From: Medicago truncatula
Taxonomy: Eukaryota; Streptophyta; Magnoliopsida; Fabales; Fabaceae
Assembly (NCBI RefSeq): GCF_003473485.1
Contig: NC_053048.1
Span: forward strand, 38,436,755 to 38,500,754
Length of the DNA: 64,000 nucleotides
Direction: 5' to 3'
In this document: positions 56,797-64,000 of the stretch, in pieces
Numbering within the stretch: position 1 is the first letter of the stretch
Layout of the letters: each line of letters starts with the position of its first letter
Notes under the pieces: generated by a model
The model's input: only the letters and a program-made list of their open reading frames with translations
Database searches by the model: none
What the model was told of the DNA's origin: nothing
Translations under genes and position numbers: made by a program

Positions 56797-57177
56797 ATGA
56801 TGAAAAGCGTGGAAATGGAGTCACTGATACCCAAACCAACAAGGTACTTACGAAGGCGGCGATATCAGCGACTCGACGAGGACACCATCACCGGCGATGG
56901 TAAGAAGACTAAGGTTCTAAGGTTGAGAAGAAGGCAATGGAGGATAAGAGTAGTTCCAAGGTTAACATGGGCTATTAGGTCACCAATAAAGATGTGGACA
57001 AAGCTTAAGAATACTTATGAGAAATTTATGTTGAAGTCCATGAAAAGTGACACCATCTTTGGAACTAAGGATCGTGTAGTTTCTAAGGATAATTATTCTC
57101 GTGATGCTTTTGAGGCTAGACTTATATTTGAGATTTCTAAGGCCTTGGTTGCTTCTCATGAATTGAATTCCATGTAA
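56797..57177 (+). CDS. Small basic protein, divergent family copy F
   Basis: A 126-aa single-exon frame from the first of two adjacent ATGs (56797), M-M-K-S-V-E-M-E-S-L-I-P-K; the M-E-M-E-S or V-E-M-E-S-L start is shared with copy E. Features: R-Y-L-R-R-R-R-Y-Q-R-L, R-R-R-Q-W-R-I-R-V, then N-T-Y-E-K-F-M-L-K, and the conserved end A-R-L-I-F-E-I-S-K-A-L-V-A-S-H-E-L. The leader is C-rich and unstructured. It is the most distant member but the C-terminal block is almost unchanged, which points to that block as the functional core. Function unknown. Confidence 0.75.
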   Translation: MMKSVEMESLIPKPTRYLRRRRYQRLDEDTITGDGKKTKVLRLRRRQWRIRVVPRLTWAIRSPIKMWTKLKNTYEKFMLKSMKSDTIFGTKDRVVSKDNYSRDAFEARLIFEISKALVASHELNSM

Positions 57178-57615
57178 TAGTTAAATCCTTCTTTAAATAA
57201 TTTTGTGTACTTTTTGTTTTTTACTTTTTCTTAGTGTATGTTTCTTCATCCATTTTGATTTCATAATTTCCTTGTGGTGGATAACACCTTCAATTGGAAT
57301 CCACTCATAAGTTCTTATTTGTTTGTTAATGTACCTCTTGACCCTTAAAGAAGTCGTTAAACATTTAAGGAAAATTATAGTCATAAATATATAAAACATA
57401 TTTGCGAGTTTTAGAATTTGTTATTTAAATTTAGAAATAGAGTTCTATTAGTTAAGTTCCTCTAGCTTGTCACAGACTAATTTGCCAAAATAACACCAAC
57501 AAAAAATTGGCAAAATTATGTTCCTCTGTAAAGTCTTTCATTAGTGTATGAAGGTTGTTGTTCGATCGTCTCCAAAAAAGTGATGATGCTTTGAAGAATA
57601 AGGTTATTTTTTCTC

Positions 57616-58168
57616 GAAAATTGCTCTTCTCCCATAAAAAAATACTCACTCCCAATTGAATAGACGAAAGTACCTTCGTATGAGTGAAGTCACGCTCGGT
57701 ACTTTCAGCGTGAGTTAAGTCACGATGCGTGGGTTAACTCACACAAGTTACAAACCCAACATGACTTAATTCACGCTGCAAGTTTGTACTATTTTGGTAC
57801 AAAACTCATATGTCCCAACTCCAAGCACCATTTTCTTTCCCTCTCCACCTCCAAAAACCCAAAGAGTGCGAATTGTGGGTCAATATCTTCATTTCATATC
57901 ATTGCAAATCGTCAGGAAGCAAGTTTCTACACTCATCAAACATCATCTAAACTCATTTGATTTTGCTGGTTTTTGGGGTATGTTTGTCAGTTATGGAAGT
58001 AGTCAAAACGTGAGTTAGCTCACGTTGGGGCCAACGTGAGTTAACTCACGCAGGTGTTAAGCCAGTGTGACATAAGTCACGTTGCGTTTAACACCTGTTT
58101 CACTTTGGAGGTATTTTCGCTAGTTTGTATTGGAGTGAGCAAATCTTGATGGGAGAAGAGAAATTTTC
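57616..58168. mobile_element. Palindrome-rich TIR element, copy 2
   Basis: Ends GAAAATTGCTCTTCTCCCAT and ATGGGAGAAGAGAAATTTTC-like complement. 9-bp flanks TTTTTTCTC and TTATTTCTC agree at 8 of 9. At least six CGTGAGTTAACTCACG-type palindromes crowd its two ends (57680-57780, 58008-58085). The middle carries unrelated sequence of about 230 bp. Confidence 0.75.
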
Positions 58169-59024
58169 TTATTTCTCTTCTGCGTGACTTATTTCTCTTT
58201 TTTTGTCTCTCTAATACTCATTTTCTTATTGGTTTAAATTATCGCGGGTCTATATTTTGGAAATAGAACATACACAAAGTGGTGGAACATATATACATTG
58301 ATCACATCCAATAGAATATTCAGTGATAGAGAGTGTTCAAAAGTGAGTGTTGCTAACATTCCTAGTTTCAATTTCTATTTATGGAGGGGGCGGATCTAGA
58401 CATAAACAATATAGTAGGCAGTAACTATTATAAATTTGGTTACACTTAAAAATAAATTATATATTTATCAAAATTGACTGGAAAACGATTTAGGGTTAGA
58501 CAAATTCCTCTCAGGCGATCAAAAGTCAGACAAGCACAAACAATACCTAATAAAAGTTAGTCGAATATTTCCTCCAGTCTATTTAGGGGTAGTAAGGTTA
58601 TGAAGACATCATATTTAGTCAAAATTCAGCGAAACTGGACAATCAACTTGTACTATAAATTTCTAGTGTCGTTGACTAAAGTGGCTTTGAGAACAGAGAC
58701 CACGTTCTAGAGTAAGCTAGACACATGTGAATAGGTTCAATGAAATAACTGAGAAGTGGAAGATTTCATGTCAAAAGTGGTGCGCCACGTACCCTCACTA
58801 AGGAAAGACTCACACACTACTCGCATGAATAGTCGAGAGAAAAATTTGGATGGATTCAATCCATTCAATTTATTTAAAAAATCCAATGGATCAATTCAAA
58901 AGAACAAAATATAATAAATATTTTTAATAATAAAAACACAAAAAACTATTAAATTAATTTAGAAATAAAAAACAGATAGTTAATAATTAATTATTTTATT
59001 TAACATAATTAATAATTTATTATT

Positions 59025-59375
59025 GGCTAAAATATGGTTTTAGTCCCTGCAAATATGCCTCGTTTTGATTTTAATCCCTGTAAAAAAAAAATGTTTTTGG
59101 TCCCTGCAAAATTTTTTGTTTTTGAAAATAGTTCTATTTTCACAAACAAAAAATTTGGCATGGACCTTTTTTAAAAACAAAATATTTTGCAGGGACCAAA
59201 AACTACAAAATTGGTTCAGTTATAATGTGCCACGTATGCAAATCATCACAAAAATGGGGTCAGGGACTATTTTCAAAAACAAAAAATTTTGCAGGAACCA
59301 AAAACATTTTTTTTTTTTACAAGGGCTAAAATCAAAACGAGGCATATTTGCATGGACTAAAACCATATTTTAGCC
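59025..59375. mobile_element. Mutator-like TIR MITE, 351 bp
   Basis: Ends GGCTAAAATATGGTTTTAGT and ACTAAAACCATATTTTAGCC. Flanks TTTATTATT (59016-59024) and TTTATTAAT (59376-59384), 8 of 9 matching, fit a Mutator 9-bp duplication. Arms repeat CCCTGCAAAATTTTTTGTTT and its complement. Confidence 0.8.
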
Positions 59376-59689
59376 TTTATTAATTTAATAAATATAAAAA
59401 AATAATAAAATTAAAATCTAGCGACCACTCGCGCACCGCCAGTCACCAGAGCTCCATTATGCACCGCCGTTGAACCATCGTGTCTCTGCCGATGGTTGTC
59501 GGAATTTGGTCGAAGCTCCGTCGTCTGCCAATGCTGGGTCGCCCGGAATGGCACATAAATTTTTTATTATTTAATTAATAGCATTAAATATTTCTGATTT
59601 ATTATATTAATTTGGCTAATGTCAAAAAAAGGTTATTGGCTAAAAAATATTAGTATTGGACTGTGTTGCATAAACTTTTTGGATTGAAG

Positions 59690-60310
59690 ACTGTTGTGAA
59701 TTCGGACTCAAAACTCACACCAGTACAAACTATGATGTGTGGAGCAAATGAAAGTAGTAACCAATTTCAAAGTGAACACAAGCAATAATCAACAATAACA
59801 ACCTTTAGATCTAATCTAGTAATCAAAGTGAAAAGCACAAAACCACAAGCAAAAGATAAAGGGAGAGAAGAGAGGAACAAACTCACCAAAGATTGTTGAC
59901 CCAGTTCGGTCCAACTTGACCTAATTTGGGGGAGAGATTGATCTCTCCAATCCAGTATCAATGAGTTCTTACAAAGAGATACAAATGGGTTACAAGAAAT
60001 TAGCTTCACCAAGCTCACAAAGAACAACCCTAATTTCTACCCATTTTCTCAGTCTCACCAATGAACAAGACACTCAATGATTTTCACTCACCCAAGGTGT
60101 TTACAATGTTTCCCAACCCAAGAGAACTCTAATCAAAGACCCTCAACTCTAAAGTTACCTCTTTTGATTTCTCAAGTTTCTCTCTCTTCCAGCTTTTCTT
60201 CAAAATCTGCAAAGAACACTTATATAGCAGTCTTCAAAATCGTGTCACGTTTTCCCAAATCGTTACACGTTTGGTGCGTACGACCAACCTTATCCTGAAA
60301 ACTTGCCCAG
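59690..60310 (-). mobile_element. Possible LTR fragment
   Basis: Wording such as GACCCAGTTCGGTCCAACTT and GGGGGAGAGATTGATCTCTC is of a type I associate with plant Copia-like LTRs read in reverse. No coding region, primer site or partner LTR is seen; ends are not defined. A fossil at most. Confidence 0.3.
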
Positions 60311-62814
60311 CAAGCCGAAAATTGTGTCACGTTTCCCTAAAATCATATGTGGCCTTACAGGTGGGATGAAATTAAAAACAAAGGGATGAAATTAAAAAAT
60401 GCAAACTTACAAAAATTGAAATTTAAAATTATTTCTGCATCTTCTTCTTCTCTTTGTCTCTTATTCCTCTCTCTCCAATTTTTCAATTCTTCCCCAATTA
60501 CACCTTATCAGCTTTGTGCTTGCTCTTTCCGTATTTGTCCTAACTTTTTCTGAATCTTTCTTGTTGACAGGATCTACAACTGGTAGAGCATTCATAATAT
60601 CTCCTTCCAAACTGATATTCGTTGCCCTTTTGTTGGGAGAAGATTTGTTTTACCTACATACCCATCTGCCAGTGATGGTAAATTTAAAACAATTGCATGA
60701 AAAACATTCTAAATTTAAGTTAGTAACACACAACAAGGTAGTGTTCTTCAAACTCTAATAATTTTTTTTCCCTGGTTTATTGTTTTGTATGTGCTTTTGT
60801 TTGTACAGAAAATGATAGCTCAGGGAAAAAAAGTAGTAGTTGATGACACTATCACATACATAATTTTATTAGTAGTTTTTGTCCACTTTTAGTTGAGTTC
60901 GGATGATTCTGCATGAGTTTGAAGCTACAAAGAGCATATTTTATGTTTTCAAGTGAAGAAGAAATCGTGCCATGATTTACAACAATCAGAACAAGATCTG
61001 GAGGAAGTTGGAATGGCTTTTGGTTCGTAAAAAAAATGAAATTGAAGTAATTTGAGGGTTATGGAGTTACAAGTTGTGCTTCACTGCATTAGAATTTATT
61101 AATGTGGTGTCGGCGTATTGTTTGGGATAAAAATAGTAGAGAGGGATTAAAGAAAATGTGGGTTTGATGATTTTTCAGTGACTGATGAATTTTCTTTTGA
61201 AGATGAAGATTCGAGAAGGAGAAATTTCCATGGGTTACGATTAAAGAAGGACGGATTTTCTGGGTTGAGATGGAAGAAGATGAGAAGAGAATGAATAAGA
61301 TGAATCAAATCTGTGAAAATTATAAGTCGTTTTTTTTTTCTTTTTCCGTTTATTGCTTCTTGTAATTTTCGTTTTTGGAATTGGTCCCTAAAACACGCAG
61401 AGAGAGGGGAAGAAGATGGAAACAACAAGGGTTTTAAATTTCAAATTTTGTTATTTAGGTGTTTTTAATTTCGCCTCTCTGTACCTTTTCATTTTTGGTT
61501 TTGGTCTCTGTAATATAGTCAGGGATCGTTTGTCACGACACATAAGCATTTTCTGCCACATCATCCTTCGCCACACCAGCCGTCGTTTGACAATTTGTCT
61601 TTTTTATTACGGAAGTTGACGGGAGGAACGAAAATCAAAAATTTATTAACTTGTAGGTGTTGCTTTAGAACAAAAAAAAAATATGAACAAAAACCAAAAA
61701 CACGCGAACTTACAAGGACGATTTACATGTTTAAGCCTATAATAAATAAACGAGTCTAGTGAGTGCAGCTGCAAAACATGGTTGGCACAATCATCTGTCA
61801 AGTTTTGGACAAAAGTGACTAAAAGCTTGTCATGTTGGTACATATTCTTGAAAAAAATTAATTCTCAACTTTTTGATGATAAAATAGGTACAATTATCAA
61901 TATATATAATTTGTAGTATTTGGTATATTAACATGGGAAATTTTTTCTTAATCACAAGATCAAATGTATAGTGCTTAGATATATATACATTAGGGTATTT
62001 GTTCCCAAAATGTTAAACTAATATTATTTTTTATTATCAGATAAAATGTTTCTTTTTATGTGCGCTTGTGATCATAGAAGACTAACTCGTTAACGTTATT
62101 TTTTTCAAACCCATATTAATCATGGATTAGATAGTTTTATCAAAAAAATTCAATACCTTTTCCTATCAGATATTTTGTAATATTTTAAATTAACAATCGA
62201 AGTCGAAAGTATATAATAACTCTTTTCCTTTTTTTATTATTATCTACTATACAAAAATAATACTTTTTCTAATACATTTAAACGTGTTACATTTTTACAA
62301 TATTTTGTTGGATACCATACTAACATTTTATTATTAGAAATTATGTTTTCTCAAAAAAAAAAAAAACATTAAGCACGCTGTCATAAAAAATTATCATAAT
62401 GGTTGTGGTAAAAATAGATTATTGATACTATTGTCTTAACAAGCAATTGTTTTTGTAACCAAAAAAAACAAGCAATTGTTTTCTTATTATAGTCTAAATT
62501 TTATTTCACACAAAGTTTTTTTTTATATGGTAATTCAAGTCATTCTAATTTTTTTTATTGTTGATTATAAATAAAAAAGCAGAGTCACTTGAATTACCAG
62601 ATAAAAAGAAAATCATGACAGACATCAAAAAGTTGAAAATTAAACGTTTTCAACTATTTTTTAGTATAAAACTAATTTTTGCAATCTATATTCTTTGAAT
62701 CTTAAATGTAATTATATGTTCGATATATTTAATGCGCTTTTACTTTTTTTTTTTTTTTTGACCAAATGCGCTTTTATTTTTAAAAAATGTTTAGTATATA
62801 AAATAATGAGTTAT
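60311..62814. other. Repeat-rich intergenic
   Basis: GATGAAATTAAAAA-type and CCCTAAAACACGCA wording, and one end-like AGGCTTAAACATGTAAATCG on the minus strand at about 61735, suggest a worn Mutator-like element. No gene supported. Confidence 0.35.
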
Positions 62815-62985
62815 GATACATAGACATCCTTAGGTGGCAATACACTCTTTAACACCCACACAAACACGTGGCCACATGGATCCCGCACAAGCACACTTTC
62901 TCTTTTCTCTCCTCTTCTCTCTTCCTAATGTATGGGGTGTACAAGGGTGTATGGGAATAAAAGGTATCTATCTAACATTTTCCTA
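62815..62985. mobile_element. Possible small MITE
   Basis: GATACATAGACATCCTT at left and AAGGTATCTATCTAAC at right are imperfect inverses. The interior is unusually C-rich (CACACAAACACGTGGCCACA). Confidence 0.4.
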
Positions 62986-63899
62986 AAATTTTCTCACTAA
63001 ATACATTTATATCGTCATAAATTTTTGGCTTATTCAAGAATCAATAAAATTTCAATCTCATAGTGGATTTCAACATTAATCCAGTTCCATCAGAACTCCC
63101 TTTGGAAGCTATGAAAAACGAAGAGGTAAAGTGAATCTGTTTAAAATTTTATCATATGTTTCAATCATCCATGCTTATTTTTTGTATAAGTAATATGTTC
63201 TTCCTTATTAATCAATGTGTGAGTTAGTTGTCCAATATTTGATTAAAAATTAAGTGTTGCGATATATAAGTGAGAAGACTCATATGTATAAGATATTAAG
63301 GTTTAGAATGAAGATGCCATGTCTATTAAGTTTTTGTGCATGCTATTAAAATTAAGATTCATTTATGCCCCCCTTAAATTCTTACAATATTTATACACAC
63401 ATGTCTGCACTTGTGTAATGTTAATTTTGTTAGCGTAAATTGTGTATCTTCTACATACAATTGCATATACTAGTCTTATGAGCCTCGTGAGACTCAAATA
63501 GACGGCAAACTCTTCATACGAGTTTTCACGTTATTGTATGTTCAAGCTCGAGTTCGAACCCCCATAATCTTCGTTTAGTTAGAAAAAGCATGTGTCATTT
63601 CATCTAAGCTTTATTGGACATGTTTATTTCAAGCTATTACAATAGTTTTCATTTTTAGTAAATTTAATTTATTGATTTTTTTTTTGTTTTGTTTTGATAT
63701 AATTGCCCTTTTTGAATTACTAGTCCTATTTTGTTGATGTTCTTGTTACGGAAAATTTAAAAAAATGTGTTTAATTATTGAGCAAAAAGACCATCATATG
63801 TTAGTTCTCGTACACCAGGTTTAGGTTGTGTGTCACAAACATTTGTTAGAAAATTGCTTTTCTAACATCAAAATTTGTTTAACAACATATGAAAAATAT

Positions 63900-64000
63900 T
63901 TAAATGGCCTCAGCGGTAGTTAACTATCGCTGGCTTATAACTAAAAAATCGGTGGTAGTTAATTACTGCTGGATTTTTTTATTCATTTTCATGTGTTTTT
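63900..64000. repeat. Subterminal-type palindromic repeats at the right edge
   Basis: AGCGGTAGTTAACTATCGCT (63909-63928) is nearly a perfect palindrome and recurs as CGGTGGTAGTTAATTACTGC (63950-63969). This resembles transposon subterminal arrays; the element would continue past the window. Confidence 0.45.

Noticed and set aside
1-64000. CRISPR arrays, rRNA genes, bacterial operons, complete endogenous viral elements
   Set aside because: None seen. The tandem repeats present are microsatellites or transposon parts. LTR traces are limited to one probable solo LTR and one doubtful fragment.

Overview
This is a plant nuclear window. It is AT-rich, has many spliced genes, and shows dense small transposons between and inside genes. 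The gene types (plastid-movement WEB protein, plant-type lipid phosphate phosphatase, PLS-class PPR protein) and the repeat families (tRNA-derived SINEs, Mutator-type TIR elements opening GGYTAAA, plant L1 and RTE LINEs) suggest a legume of the Medicago/clover/pea group. That assignment is inference from recalled sequence style, not from a search.

Left third (about 2.3-20.1 kb). One large minus-strand gene (2351-13216, 20 coding exons, predicted 1173 aa) encodes the plant counterpart of the LisH/coiled-coil/HEAT protein RELCH (At5g16210-like). Its introns hold two RTE LINE tails, a Mutator-type element carrying a transposase fragment, and a probable solo LTR interrupted by a Stowaway-like MITE. 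One intron (3511-3656) reads as a U12-type AT-AC intron. A worn L1 LINE follows at about 14.1-15.8 kb. Next is a plus-strand two-exon WEB/PMI2-like coiled-coil gene (17954-20088, 630 aa).

Middle (about 21-37.6 kb). A 1.24 kb Mutator-type element with a 9-bp target duplication precedes an eight-exon lipid phosphate phosphatase gene (23160-28010). It has a tiny first coding exon and a second ATG exactly at the start of exon 2. After it come a small glycine-rich protein gene (minus), a 90-codon frame of unknown identity with one internal stop, an intronless PPR gene (33863-35542), and coding-like fragments that I could not identify.

Right part (about 37.9-57.2 kb). This holds a local family of six related genes for small, very basic proteins of 126-130 aa: four on the minus strand (one a pseudogene) and two on the plus strand. 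The four minus-strand copies share promoter and farther upstream sequence, so they arose by tandem segmental duplication. CACTA, Mutator-type, SINE and LINE insertions have since separated them. The CACTA element (40373-42313) carries a fragment of an LRR protein gene. Two copies of a TIR element rich in GTGAGTTAACTCAC palindromes flank the last family member. From 58 kb to the right edge I see only repeats and AT-rich sequence.

No operon-like organisation is expected or seen. The genes look functionally independent except for the duplicated family. All exon models were made by reading splice signals and frame by eye, without transcript data.
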